64,000 bases of DNA from Plectrocnemia conspersa (GCA_009617715.1 VTFK01000008.1:1054001-1118000), one strand, 5' to 3'; numbered from the stretch's first letter, positions 37,370 through 49,570 are shown. A program made the numbers and translations. Notes: generated by a model not told the origin, from the sequence alone.

Positions 37370-37630
37370 AACAAATGTGACCTCATTACGTGGCATCTTT
37401 AACACATTAACGACCGTCCGTCCGTGGGAACCACGAACACCTTGCGACGTTTCATCAGCTTTGATTTATCTCCCCCGTCGCTAGGAACTAGCGATTTTTC
37501 ATCTGGTAATCTGTTAAACCCAGTGGCAATTATCGCCACGCTTTTTCTAGAATCGGCTTCCGTTTTTTGGCGCTTTTTGCCGTAATTAGCCGCTCGAAAG
37601 TTTCCAGTCGACCTTCACTGCATTGAAAAT
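37370..37630. other. GC-richer island, candidate conserved noncoding element
   Basis: The island contains short repeats such as CGTCCGTCCG and paired CTAGGAACTAG, without an open frame that looks coding. Enhancer function is an inference. Confidence 0.3.
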
Positions 37631-37633
37631 GCC

Positions 37634-37864
37634 ATGGTTAATTTGAATAAAATTCTATTGATTGTATATTATATTGTGTATGTGTATATATGTTTTATAT
37701 ATGAACATATCTGGTTGTATCTTCTGATCTCAAAGCGCGACGGTGGCAATGGCCATCTACCTGCCGCTACTGTATTACACTGCTTTCCCGGTCAACGAAT
37801 CACTGAATCTTCATTTGCATGTGTTGGTGGCAGATTAATAAAAAGGGATGAATTGGAAGATTAA
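37634..37864 (+). CDS. Hypothetical small ORF with hydrophobic start and dibasic sites
   Basis: The 76-residue frame begins with a strongly hydrophobic stretch (MVNLNKILLIVYYIVYVYIC onward). It then has a KR at residues 34-35 and a second KR near residue 71, with the block FPGQRITESSFACVGGRLIK between them. A hydrophobic leader followed by dibasic sites resembles a small secreted precursor. However, AT-rich DNA encodes such hydrophobic runs by chance, and there is no known peptide motif or amidation signal. A second frame, 37749-37838, encodes a 29-residue alternative starting MAIYLPLLYYTAFPVN. Confidence 0.2.
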   Translation: MVNLNKILLIVYYIVYVYICFIYEHIWLYLLISKRDGGNGHLPAATVLHCFPGQRITESSFACVGGRLIKRDELED

Positions 37865-38621
37865 TCTTGATTAAAATTTAAATTTTTTTTAACCAATAGA
37901 ATTACAATATTATTTGTATTTAGATTTAGAATATTAATATTATAATTGTAAATCGTTAAAATGGAAGTAAATCTTAAATAATTTATCTATTAAACATTAT
38001 TTTTATGTGTGTTTTTAAAACGTTTTCAAAATGTACCACTAGATGTTTTGCTGACATAAAATGTAACGGGAAACCTTATTTAATTGTTTTAATTTTTATT
38101 TAACTATGCAATCTTTATGATTATTTTAATTAAAATAAATATATTAGCCACTATTTAAATATGTGCTGAAGTGAAACCATTTCCTCATCAGACTTGAGTT
38201 TTTTTCAGTTATCTTCCTGCTATTCGCTTTACTCCGTATTACAAATTTCTTTTCTTAAAAAAGTTGATGACATTCCTTTTAATATTTTTCTTACTCCATC
38301 TCAATTTTGGATTTTAATCCAGAAATCTCATACACTATTTCTATACATTCGAATATTATTTTCAGCGATGCATTTGCTTGTTGAAATATTCGTCATTTAT
38401 TGCTTCATGCTGAATTGCTTTATGTCATCACCGTAGAAAATAGCGAAAAATTAAATGACCATTAATATGTTTCCTTTCTATGGTCATCTCCAAGTGTATG
38501 TAAAAAAATAAGAGAATAGAGGATGTAACTTTATTAAACGCCTATGCCATTTTGACTTTTACTAATCCCTTCTGAGAGAAATATGTGTATTTTGTTATAT
38601 CCAATCATAATAATATAATAA

Positions 38622-38880
38622 CTAGCGCGATAGACAAGTGGTATAAGTCGCTTACTATTGAAATTAAATGCCATATAAATCTAAGTATTTTTATTTTTTT
38701 CGTATCTTAGAAATCTAAACTAGCGATTATTATATAATTATAATTTTAATCGAATGTTACAGATTAGTTTTATCTATATTTTCATAATCACGCGGATAAT
38801 TATCACAATGATTAATTAAAGTCGTATATATCGGCTATTAAAAATTCTCTAATACTGAGGTTCTTTAATTCATGAAGAAT
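38622..38880 (+). mobile_element. tRNA-derived SINE, family A, copy 1
   Basis: The head GCGCGATAGACAAGTGGTAT resembles a tRNA A box. The body shares GATTATTATATAATTATAA, the CACGCGGATAATTATCACAATGATTAATTAAA-type block and AAAATTCTCTAATA in the same order as the copy at 58940. The B box is degraded here. Confidence 0.7.
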
Positions 38881-40829
38881 ATATTATATGTATACAATAA
38901 AAAATAAATAAAACAACAAATTTACGAATTACTAACATGTTTAGGAATCTCACTTATTTTATTATCAACCAAACGACTATTTAATATATTTTTTTTTTAA
39001 AATAGATAGTTTGAAAATTAAGTTTTTATTACTTCCACTGTAACTCATTATTTGCTAAATTATAAAAAAAATGCAATTAATTCTGATACTATTATCATAT
39101 AATTGCTAATTATCCTGAATATATAATCAATATAGAGTAAATAAAAGTAAAATATATTCCTTTTTATTAAATATTACAAAAGTTTTTGAACTGCTATTTT
39201 GACAATTCTAAAAGACTTATAATAAAGTGGTTACTATTTTATTAATTAAATAATGCATGTTTTTATTAATTTTACGCAGTATTTTTTGTGTTTATTATAA
39301 TATTTACTGCATTGCATTTTTGTAAATCCACGATGCTTAGCCAAAAATATATTTCAGCATCATGCTGAATATTATATATTTTTTTCTGCATCACCAGATG
39401 ATGCTGATAGATATTTTTGTCGAAACCTCGTGGCTTATAAAATCGCAAAATTAATATTTTTTAAATTTTTTTTTTCATTTTCGTAACTTATAAATCAGTT
39501 GTATTTTAAATTTAATTAAACAACCTAAGTTATACATTAATACACTTTTATGGAATGTCAACCTAAATAATTGTTTTCATTTATATTTTTTTTTTCACCT
39601 ATGTTTTTATCAATTAATAATGATTAACTTTGGATGAATACCACAATTATGGCAACCAAAGAAACCATAGAACATTATAATAATAACCACGTAAAAATAA
39701 AAAGTCAGTAACTTTTAAATAAAATGATCTGCAATATTTATAGTATTATATATGGTCAGTACATTTTTATTAAATGTTATATAAGTTTCGCTTGCCGCTA
39801 TTAACCAGTCAAATCAACAACACTAAAACTTCTTTTTTTATTTCATTTCTACGTAAATTATTAATAATAATTTAAGGATTCAATGTGATTTTTATATTAG
39901 TTTTTTATGAAGCAATTTTATAATACCTAATATTTATCAAAACATATCGTCCATTTTTTAATATCAAAATTTTATTAAATTATAGATATCATTAAATTAT
40001 AAAACTAGCCATTTAATATATTATAATCAAAAAATAGAAATACTGACCATTTAATATCTATATAGTTTAGATACTGACCAGTCTTTTAAATACTGACTAT
40101 CAAAATTTAAATATTCCATTTATTCAAAACTCACTCAATCAAATATAATGCTTGTTATTATTTATATAATTATATATATGTATATAGTATAACATATAGT
40201 ATGTATATAATATGTAAAAATCTTTATTAATATAGTTGATAATTAAATTGAGACAGTTTTAAACTATGATTACATATGTTACAGTGAAAGTTTTCACCGG
40301 CTTAAAATTTTTAAAATACATTTAAAAAAAATGATAGCTACTTATTTTGCTATGAATTTATCTAATAAAGATGGTTTATGATATATTCATATCATATGTA
40401 TGTATAATAAAGCAAATAATTAATAATATTTCTAAAATTTAATTTATAAAAGTTATTTATTTTAATTAGTATCATAAAAGTTAGTATTTATATTTTATTA
40501 CATGAAAGATATATTGTGTACATTTTTTATAAAAATGATTAGTTCTCGGGGAATAAAGCTAACTAAAGTTAGGAGATGTTTGCATTTATTTTCAGTGCTT
40601 TACTTTACTATTTTGTGGTTTTTATTGTACCGTATGAGCTATATATAATGTTTTTCAAGCTTATCATAATAATTGAGAGCTACACATGTTGTAGAAAAAT
40701 AACTATATAGAAAATATCATAATTTAATAGAATATCTTATATTACTTTTTCATATCCTCTATTTCTCATTATCATCTTATTTTACACTATTAAAACTATC
40801 CCATTTCTATTATCGTTGAAGATTTATCG

Positions 40830-41620
40830 CCATAACTAACGACATAACCCAATATTTGCTTAAGTGCGTTCCAGTCCGGCCCCACAGCGAATGGAAGGAA
40901 CATATTCATAAGCCAAACAAAATGTGCTACCATGTGTGATCATAATAAAAACATTACTCATCATTACCGCCTTTCTCACCTCGTGATATTTCACAGCATC
41001 CTCTTTTATTCTTTATTAATAATAGCCCGGATTTGAGGTCTGTACATGAGGTCCTTTCATTTTTTTTGTGGTGCTCCTCAACCGAGGCCTCCTGACTCGC
41101 CTCTTTATTGCCTTATATAAATATAATATCGTTTGTTAATACTTTTGATGCGGCTCCCGAACAATGTTCAAACCGTGGGCCGTGGGGTAAAATTACGTGA
41201 TAACGCTGGCCCAATATTGAAAGTATTTACGACTCGGGCGAGTGTAAAATTATAATAATTATTACGCTTTTATTACGGTGTGAAAAGTGCGGTGTTTAAT
41301 CGATTTCCTTCATTGTTGCTCAGAGATTGTGAAACTTTTGGTGGCTGGGCACCCCTCGATGGGTATAATAATTGAGCCGTAAGTGCGCGCGCAGCTTAAA
41401 CGATACAAAGTGTGAAATAAAAGCCATAAAATACGATTTGTAACATAAATTACCCGCTCGGTCAACGGAAATCACCGGTTTTGGACCGACGGAAAAAAAA
41501 CATATGTACATACCAACACCGAATAAACAATGCATATATTTGTGATAATTTATTGTCGCTCGTATATTTCTCGCTCGTTTACAGTCATTATGAAGAATTT
41601 CGCGAGATAATCTTGCTTGA
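40830..41620. other. Large GC-richer block, candidate enhancer cluster
   Basis: Nearly 800 bp of normal-composition DNA contains many TTTATTG/TTTATTA and CATAAA posterior-homeodomain-type cores and several CpGs. No frame has splice support. The DNA between 38900 and 40830 is AT-rich and featureless. Confidence 0.3.
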
Positions 41621-42109
41621 GCTTGGGAAATGATCGATTTATTAAAAACTATTTTTATTTAGTGTTTTGGTGTCTGTTTAGTTATTTAAATATTTATCAG
41701 TCAATACTGTTGAATGTATCAGGGACACCAGTGGTAAATGGACAGCTTGATAATTCATATGTATAAATTTGGCGAATCAAAAATACTATATTAAAGATCA
41801 TTTTAAAGAAAAAGTATTTATATTTGTTGTTGACTCTGTTTTATTTTTACACAAGTAATTATTTCATCCATTTTATTTAATAAACTAGAAAATTAACTTA
41901 ACTTTACCTGATTTTTTTTTATTTAAGCTTTGCCTCATTTTATAAATTTATAAAAATAGTTTATTTGAAATTTAATATTCACTTCTGAAATTGATAAATA
42001 TACACTAGCACTTTCTTACAATATTTATTATCAATGTAATTGTCTGATGATTCAGATTCAGACCAATACAAACACTTCGATATCAAATATTTACAAACGC
42101 GTTGATTAT

Positions 42110-42370
42110 TTACATTCGTATGCAGCTTCTGTACCTGGACCAAACCGCGGCTCAGCTGCAATGATCCACTGAAACCGCAGCTCATTCAATTCTTATTAGT
42201 GTCGTTCTAATCGCAGACATATAGTCATTATAAACAGGACGTGAAACGCCACAAGCCGCAACCCAGCCTGATTTAGGTGGACAATCTATGGCCCTTATCA
42301 AATTAACAACAGGACAGTTAATCCGATCGTCTGGACAGAGGGACAGCCGGCTACCAGGGACGCATTAGCC
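42110..42370. other. GC-richer island with short direct repeat
   Basis: A near-duplicate, AAACCGCGGCTCAGCT then AAACCGCAGCTCATT, occurs at about 42143-42185. No coding signal was found; it may be regulatory. Confidence 0.3.
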
Positions 42371-43017
42371 ATATACTACAATCAAATTTAGATAGACGTA
42401 TATGGAAATACAATTAAAATATCATTAGATGACTATTCAACTATTCAAATCTAATATATGAACATACGTGTTTTTTTAGTATTTTTATCTATAATTATAA
42501 TGACGTAGAAAAAAATTCAAAATGAGTAACATTTAATGTAATAGCTTAAAAATGTGAGAGTGGAAATTGCGAGAATTGGATCACACAGTTTTTTTGTAAA
42601 ATAAAGATATTTTAATAGGAACAATAATAAGACTTTCATATTGCATTGAAATATTTTTTAATCTGTACTTTAAAGAGTAAATTAACATGATCATAAATAT
42701 CTTATCATCTCTCCAATACAACCCTGTGTCTAATCTTCACTGGGCCGCATTTGAGCCCAAATGGCAGATAGTTAATGATGATGCATAAATTAGAATAACG
42801 CGGTTGCTCTGCACAGTAGCGCAATATTCACAAGTTTCATATGCTAAATGGGCTATATATTACACATTATTATATATACAGGATGGCCAAAAATATTACA
42901 GAAAATCTTGAATCTAACCATAAAAAAATATATTTATTATTTATCAGTGTATTTTTCTAATCCGTATCAATCGATCATATTGCGTCTTTTTCCTTAGTTT
43001 TTTTTTGCTTCTTTCAG

Positions 43018-43110
43018 GAAGTTTAACGGTTGCGTTTTTCGTAAAAAAGGAATCAATTTAGTCAGAGTCACGAAAAGTCGGTTCGGCAGATGAATGGCGG
43101 ATGTCAATGT
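43018..43110 (+). other. Weak terminal-exon candidate
   Basis: A strong acceptor (T-rich tract then CTTTCAG, ending 43017) is followed by a short basic frame, KFNGCVFRKKGINLVRVTKS, ending at TGA. The length and lack of similarity leave it unproven. Confidence 0.15.
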
Positions 43111-43434
43111 ATCGGTCTTTAGATCGTAATCGCATTGACATATTTCCATTGTGAAGTTATGGCAACAACTTAGTATAATGTAACAAATATTAGTGCTACG
43201 ACTGAAGCTAACACCAGTTTCCTAAGCACCTGGACAGTGTCGAACTGTTCCAAACCTTTTCAAATATTTTTTCCTGATTTTAAATGTTTTTCACATCATA
43301 TTTTGATATTTAAATAATGTTTTTTTAACATTTAAATTGTATAAGTGAAATTTAAAAAAAATAAGTGCTTTTATATATTTCTCATTAAATTTATATTTTT
43401 TTCACACTTAATTAATATATTTTTATATATGATC

Positions 43435-44560
43435 AGGGCTGCATTAAAAACTATATTGTCTTATTTAATGAATTTATTTAATTCGGCGATTTAAATAAAT
43501 TGATAATTTTGTCAAAAACGTTTAACTAAAAATCTTCTTTATGATGATTTATTTAAAATTCTTTAGTGATTTTATTTTTGGTAGCAATTTTTTACAAACA
43601 TCAAGAACTGACTTCCATGTTTTTCGAAGTTGCAGTTTTTGAAATATTGTATTAGGAATAGAGTGCTAAATGTTGTTTGTTAAAGTCTCCTATCTTTTTG
43701 AACTTCCATCAAAGAACTTATTAATTTGCTGAACACTAGCAACAAAACTAATATAAAACTAAACGAATCCACTCTGACAAGATTTAAAGTATGATTTGCA
43801 CAACCAGAAAATATACAATTGCTATTTTCACGCAAAAAAACTGCTTGAACATCATTATATTATTTTACCACATTGTCCCACAAAGTCTTTAAAATTCAAT
43901 GTTAATTCCTGAAATGAGTTTAAGCATGGGCTAGCAATTTCTTGGCTCGTTTTATCATAAAAAATATCAAATCATATAAAACTTCTTCAATTAAAAACTT
44001 CAATTCGCTGAGCTTAAAGTAATGAATAATTAATAAGATGAATCTGGTGTCGCGTCAACAATAATATTAAAATATTTATCCTTCTTAATTTATTCAATGA
44101 TCGCGTTTTCTACAAACGAACTACAAATATTATTTAACTAGTTTTGTAATCCCATAATATTACTTTTATGTAGACCTTTCAATGTATGAATCAAATCCAA
44201 AAAATGCTAGCACTCTTTCTGAGAGAAAATATTTTATACTCCTACTAAATTAGCGCTCAAGCAGCTTTTTCCAATTACTTGCTCATTAATTTCAATTATA
44301 AGCAAATTTAATATTCCTCTATCAGCTAAGGTTCTCATTTGTATTTTTTAAATAAAAAATAATACTCTTAATGTAAGAGAATTTTTATAAGATGGGGTAA
44401 ATATTTTTGCTCGATTACAAAGATGAGGCTTTTAATATTGTGAAGCCTAGAGCATTTGTCTCTCTTGTCCCTTATCCTTCTGATAGACCATGTGTACGAG
44501 TATTCAATATTTTTTTAACATATTTCTAATGTAAAATATCTATTATTAATATTTTTAATT
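43435..44560 (-). mobile_element. Degenerate hAT-type transposase (DUF4371/ZMYM-like)
   Basis: On the minus strand, broken frames match a hAT transposase. A GQCGK piece, corresponding to the conserved GQGYDNA, lies near 43885. It is followed by VQAVFLRENSNCIFSGCANH and TLNLVRVDS at about 43765-43850, matching the VQA...C-NH-LNL signature. A DKTSQEIA-like piece comes earlier, near 43960. A CAGGGCTG terminal string at 43435 fits a hAT end. Stops and frameshifts are frequent, so the copy is dead. The other terminus was not located. Confidence 0.7.
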
Positions 44561-44642
44561 CCATTTTCAAGCTAACTACAAAATTTCCATTCAGATTCTT
44601 GTTCCCAAAAATTTAAAATAAGTTTAATAAGGATGGAATAGC

Positions 44643-44760
44643 GTAGTCCGTAACGCTTCAGAGTAATAACTCTAAGGTTGTGGGTTCGAACCCCGGCAGC
44701 GCCACTCGAATTTTTATTTTATATAAATGCGCTATTATTAAAAAAAATGGACCCAGCTAA
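44643..44760 (+). mobile_element. tRNA-derived SINE, family B, copy 1
   Basis: The head contains an A box-like TAGCGTAGTCCG and a near-perfect B box GGTTCGAACCCC at tRNA spacing, followed by GGCAGCGCCA. The 5' acceptor strand does not pair with the 3' strand, and the anticodon arm has only a short stem with a six-base loop, so it is not a functional tRNA gene. The tail CTCGAATTTTTATTTTAT, then AATGGACCCAGCTA, recurs at 60115. Confidence 0.65.
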
Positions 44761-44835
44761 AGCGACATCAATTGGTTATAAATTATATAACACATATAAT
44801 ATAGGTGTCACCAATTCTTAGACTTTGAGTTTGGT

Positions 44836-44956
44836 GGTTGACTCTTATATGTATTCATTACATCTGATTGACTTACTCAGTTGGTACAGATTTACCCTGT
44901 TGTAACGCATTGGGCTTACGCCTATCAGGTTACAACGTAAGATTTATTAATAAAAA
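44836..44956 (+). mobile_element. LINE 3' tail
   Basis: It carries TTGACTTACTCAGTTGGTAC, GTTGTAACGCATTGGGCTTA and GTAAGATTTATTAATAAAAA in order, as in the minus-strand copy at 2622-2760. It is a heavily 5'-truncated insertion directly after the SINE at 44643. Confidence 0.7.
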
Positions 44957-45469
44957 AGAAAAAAACTCATAAGTAAAAGTCATTTTTTTAATATATATTT
45001 ACAAGTTTTATTATTGCCTTTTTTTTCACTATTATATTTTTTGTGGAAAAGAGGTTAGTAAATATGTTAATAAATACAGATAGTATAAAGATATAAATAC
45101 TAGCTAAAATATTTTTTAGGGTAGAATTTAGAAGTTTATGAACATTCTTTATAGTTTTACGAGGTTTTTATATTGATTTTTTGTAACATATATAACTTAT
45201 GATTGTTATTCTACAAACAGAACTATAAATAAAGTTATATTTTTCATTACATTAAAAATACCTTTATGTAATATATTTTTAATACACAAAATTGTACTAA
45301 TATTACTATGAAATATATTAGTTAGTGCATCAGATTAATAGGAATTATAATAAATAATAATTTATGCGTATTTACGTTTAAAGATTTGCTTTTTCGTTAC
45401 TATTGGAGTAACTTCAAATATCGTTTTACTTATTTTAAAAATAGCATATATGAATGTATAAATAACAAT

Positions 45470-46070
45470 TTGAGAGGCTTTGTAAGTACAGCAGCCGACC
45501 TTTTGATGTCGCACGGCAATAACAATTTGAATAACTCCAAGGAAACAATTGTTCACGAATTGAATCCAGTTTGTTAATCTGAGCGTAAAATGATCGTCGC
45601 TCGAACGCTTTCAAAGTATGCGACTTTCAAATTCGGAGGTACGTGAATAGTAACTGAGGATTAAATCAATTTCGGGTGGCCTTTTAGGTTACCGACGGAT
45701 AAATCTTAAGATTGTTCCCTCGGAAAAATTTTACAACCCTCGACTATCTGGTCAAGCGCCTCAGATTTATCTTACGATCGCTTTGTCTCCATAAAACCAA
45801 TATTGATTCTGGACACTCGCTTATTATTCCGAATGAATAAAAAAAACACACTCTTAGTGTGCGTACAATGCGTTAGATTTATCGTTCCCATCGCGCGGGA
45901 CATTATCCAATTTATTGGAGCGACGAGAAAACTGTGACTTTATAATCTTTGTGAAATATAACCCCAGTTGGGCAACAACAATCCAACTTTTTAGCGTTTC
46001 CGCGCTACGTACGTGTGCGTAAGTGTGAGCGAAGTATTAAAGTTTGACTAATAGGACTTTAGGGAAGTTT
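45470..46070. other. GC-richer block, candidate conserved noncoding element
   Basis: The composition is well above background for 600 bp. Both strands have short open frames without splice support or similarity. It may be regulatory DNA. Confidence 0.3.
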
Positions 46071-46229
46071 ATCGATTGTTATTGCCGATTCTTTCACAAG
46101 TTAAATAAAAAAATATTTTTATGATTATTTATAATAAACTCTTTGACATAAAAACAAAAATAGTATTTGATGCAATGACAATATTTATACATTAAAATTA
46201 ATAGTGTTTATTAATATTAACTATATTAT

Positions 46230-46570
46230 ATTGTGTATTTTTTTTGGATGCGTATTAGTAGGTATAATTGAAGGGCATTTTAAAAGTCGGAAAGTCACTA
46301 TAATTCAAACCGCACTAACCTTTTGTCCCGGGAAATGGATCCGGTATATAGTGAGGGGACCGAGTCCGAATTATTTTTACGGCATGTTGACGATGTTATT
46401 AAGCCTATTACGAGCACAAAAGTTTAGAAGCCCATTCATGCAAGGATTTCGTACCTTTCAAAGGAGGGGTTGGCTGCGATAAATGCATCCCCTGCACGTA
46501 CCATCCCTTCGAATTACCTAGATATAAACCCAGGGTTGGAGCGACTGATTTAACTATAAACAATGCAACA
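46230..46570 (+). other. GC-richer island with 92-codon open frame
   Basis: The frame 46204-46482 begins in AT-rich DNA and is open through the island, but it shows no domain and no splice or promoter context. A CCTTTCAAAGGAGG string near 46455 resembles a TCF-type site. A noncoding regulatory element seems at least as likely as a gene. Confidence 0.25.
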
Positions 46571-46869
46571 TGATGTGATTTCCAAATTATAAAAAATATA
46601 AAAAAATATTTATAAGAAGAACATTATTATATTTTAATATGGATCAAATTAAACACTACACCCCTAAAAATATGATTATCAAAAATACTTTTGAGATACC
46701 AAATGGTGATAAATCATTAAAGGAAATTTGCATCAATAAAATTAAAATTGTTTTGAGTAATGCCTGTATTTTAAATATTATGGTTATACAGAACTTTAAA
46801 TTTTCATCAAAGATATGAAACTAAATTTACATAACAGACTTACTTATTTTCGTAAGAACACTTTTTACT

Positions 46870-48000
46870 GCCAAATAATATTAAAATGACGAAAAGTCAA
46901 GTAAAATTTGCTTGCAGAGTCAATATTGCTGCTCTTTTAAAACCTATTTTTGATCTAATTCTCAAGACGTCACCCCAATTCATAAAAATGGTGACATATT
47001 ATGCATAAAAAACTATAGACCAGTCGCAGTGTTGTCAGCTCCCGCTAAATTATTTTAAATAATTATCCATAAATACTTCTCCAATTACTTTCAGCAATTT
47101 TTGCTGGACCAACAGTATGGTTTCATCCCTCTCATTCCACTGCTACGAACCTTCTATCTTTCACCAAAACAAAGACAAAATCTCTCGATGCGGGAATTCA
47201 AATTGACGTCGTACATAACAATTTTGAGAAGGCTTTTGACAAAGTTTGTCATGGGTTATTATTTTAAAAAATCGTTACTCGGGTGACTTAACTCGGTTAT
47301 TTTCGAGTTATTTGAGTGATCGTAGACAGTTTGTCGAAAAGTCGGGGGCTTCCCAAGGATTAAACTTAAGCCCTCTGCTCTACAAGTTATTTATTAATGG
47401 CAGTTACAAATTATAGTTTTATATGTATGAAGACGATTTAAAATTGTTTAAAAATGCATTCGATCTGTTGCGGGCTTTTTCTCTCTGTAAAGTGATTTAG
47501 ATTCAGTTTGGAGATTGGATTCCGTCAACCTCTTTACTCTCGAAAGTGCCATGCTGTGTAATTTTCTTGATCCCGTTCGCTATCAGTTTAACCTGGCAAT
47601 CTCGGTGGGAACATTTTAGCTAGAGAAACTTTCAGTAGCGATCTTGAAATCACTTTTAAGAGCAAGTGGAGGTTTTCTCTACATGTAAATGAAGACTGCA
47701 ATGTATCTTACTTTGACGATCCATCAGTTTTTCGCGTCTTCTATGACATTTTAGTTTGCAGTATTCTTGAATCAGGATCTATAATTGAAAATCTCCAAAT
47801 AAATAAATACGGTTTTTTAATCGAAAAAATTCAGAAGAGGTTCTTGAGATACATTTATAAGAGTCAGTTACAAGAAGCTGATCCGGTTCATATCATTTAA
47901 TTTCATTCTTACTACGTATTTTTTTGTGTATTGTAATAGTACCATGTATTGTTTTTTGCTCATTGTAACGCATTGAAGTAACCTGTTAGGTCACGTAGTA
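46870..48000 (+). mobile_element. Degenerate CR1/Jockey-type LINE (reverse transcriptase region)
   Basis: Broken frames follow the reverse transcriptase order: NYRPVAVLSAPAKLF near 47013-47057, LLDQQYGFIP at 47101-47130, NFEKAFDKVCHG near 47222-47258, SDRRQFVEKSGASQGLNLSP near 47315-47370, and YEDDLKLFK near 47424-47450, where the usual active-site YADD reads YEDD. Thumb-like LDSVWRLDSVNLFTLES follows near 47500. The 3' end (47930-48000) matches the tails seen elsewhere in the window. Frameshifts, stops and the altered active site make it inactive. Confidence 0.8.
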
Positions 48001-48817
48001 AATATCCAATTTATAAATTATATATGCTTTAAAATTTGGTGAACATTTACTATTTTTGGTAAACGAAGATTTTTTGTTCGCATATTAAATTTGATAAACA
48101 GATTATTCTTGATATTTTATCAGTGTTTATAATCACTAGAGAGTTTATTTATTAATTAGATACGTAAAATATAAATAGTATATTTAACTAATAATAAACA
48201 AAAATCCATTAATTTCACTAATGTTTATCGGTAAACAACTCAATGTCATGATTTGCTTATTATTGATAAACCTAATAAAAAATCAACTGATTTTTTTATA
48301 CACCATATTACCATAAAAATATATAATTAATTCGTAATACATTATCATAGCTTATTCAACCTATTATGCCATAATTTATCATACAGAATTTTTTGCAAAT
48401 TAATTAAAACAAATTTTAACCTAAATTTGACCAAAATAAAATTTGGAAACTTGAATAGTTTTACCAGTTTTTAAACCATTTGCTAGTGAAAAAACGATAT
48501 GATACGTCCTGATTTATTAACAAATTTTGAGATGCTCCATATTAATATTCTTGTAAGGGATTTTTAAATGGGTTATAAATATATATTACTGAAATTAAAA
48601 TTAAAAAAAAGGAATTGAAACGTTAAAATAAATAGATAAATATCCAAGCACTGTCTACATAAATATATAGTATAAGTTCCAGGAATACGAGGCATAGAAC
48701 GAAATTTTTAATAAAACGATTGAATAGTAATCACGTGTACTTTATACCGTCTCTTAACTCATAAGGCGCACGACGAACAATTAAAAAATATTGATCGGGG
48801 TAGAAAGGGTTAAAAAA

Positions 48818-48869
48818 GAGTCGGAGTCGATCGATTTTTAACGACTTCGACTCCGACTCCACAGCCCTG
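48818..48869 (-). mobile_element. hAT element terminus
   Basis: Read on the minus strand it begins CAGGGCTGTGGAGTCGGAGT, typical of a hAT end, with an internal perfect 12-bp inverted repeat GAGTCGGAGTCG (48818-48829 against 48848-48859). The opposite terminus was not found, so this is a solo end or a truncated copy. Confidence 0.6.
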
Positions 48870-49001
48870 AAAAAAAACACTACAACAAATGTTTGTTTCT
48901 AATCTTCATTAATTAAATTAAATTATTATTAATAAGAATATTTTGAAATATACCCAGAAATTTTAGTAAGCAATAAATATAATTTGTATTTTAATTTATA
49001 G

Positions 49002-49213
49002 AAATACACCCCTGGTTTGATGAAGTAACGAAAAGCGCATATCCACAAAAGATCCCTTCAGCCGACAAATTACAATGGCTAATTGTGCAGGCCGTCAAGT
49101 TTTGTGACGTGATCTGCACAACCGAGTCTGTCAATAGTCCATACAATAAAATGCTCTCTTTGCTAACACCAAACACCACGCCGTTTCAACCCTTGAACGA
49201 CCTAAAAATATAA
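49002..49213 (+). CDS. Terminal coding exon of an unidentified protein
   Basis: After an acceptor (TTTTAATTTATAG) a frame without ATG at its start runs 69 codons to TAA 49211-49213; the entry phase would be 1. It reads IHPWFDEVTKSAYPQKIPSA, DKLQWLIVQAVKFCDVICTT, ESVNSPYNKMLSLLTPNTTP, FQPLNDLKI. The mixture of Trp, Cys, Pro and charged residues, together with balanced codon use in 75% AT DNA, is far more protein-like than chance frames nearby. I do not recognise the family. Possible upstream exons were not found, and the antisense strand is also open but less plausible. It could be the 3' end of a real gene or a retained gene fragment. Confidence 0.55.
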
Positions 49214-49319
49214 AAATCAATTTAGAAAAAAATATCGCAAAACCAATTGCCCTTTCGCTACAACAAATTAAATACATTTTCTAATTCATATAAAATTATT
49301 TATATTTTTGGGGTAATTT

Positions 49320-49570
49320 TTACCAATATAGGTTGTTTAAGGGTTGTCGCTATTTACAAGCGAAAGGTGTTCGACTTCATATATATAACCGTGAAGTTAG
49401 TGGCGATCGATCAAAAATAATCATTTGTCCATTTGCACCATCGATTCATTCATCGACACGTTTTTGAAAATTTTAAGGGAACATCCGCCGGAATTTTATT
49501 TGATGGACTCGGCTTGCCTTTTGAGAAAAATCCAGCATCCGGTTTGATCTCACTCTATTGTATTTTAAAC
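49320..49570. other. GC-richer island, candidate noncoding element
   Basis: It follows the preceding exon by about 100 bp and could overlap its 3' UTR. No coding frame was seen. Confidence 0.25.

Noticed and set aside
42875..43260. Possible mariner end (ACAGGATGGCCAAAAATAT)
   Set aside because: The string resembles some Tc1/mariner termini, but no matching opposite end or transposase was found within several hundred bases.
44640..44715. Possible functional tRNA gene with clear B box
   Set aside because: The 5' acceptor strand does not pair with GGCAGCGCC at the 3' side, and the anticodon arm forms only a four-base stem with a six-base loop. The tail is shared with another locus, so a SINE head is more likely.
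48991..49179. 62-codon minus-strand frame opposite the 49002 exon
   Set aside because: The plus strand has an acceptor and more balanced amino-acid composition; the minus frame has no supporting signals.
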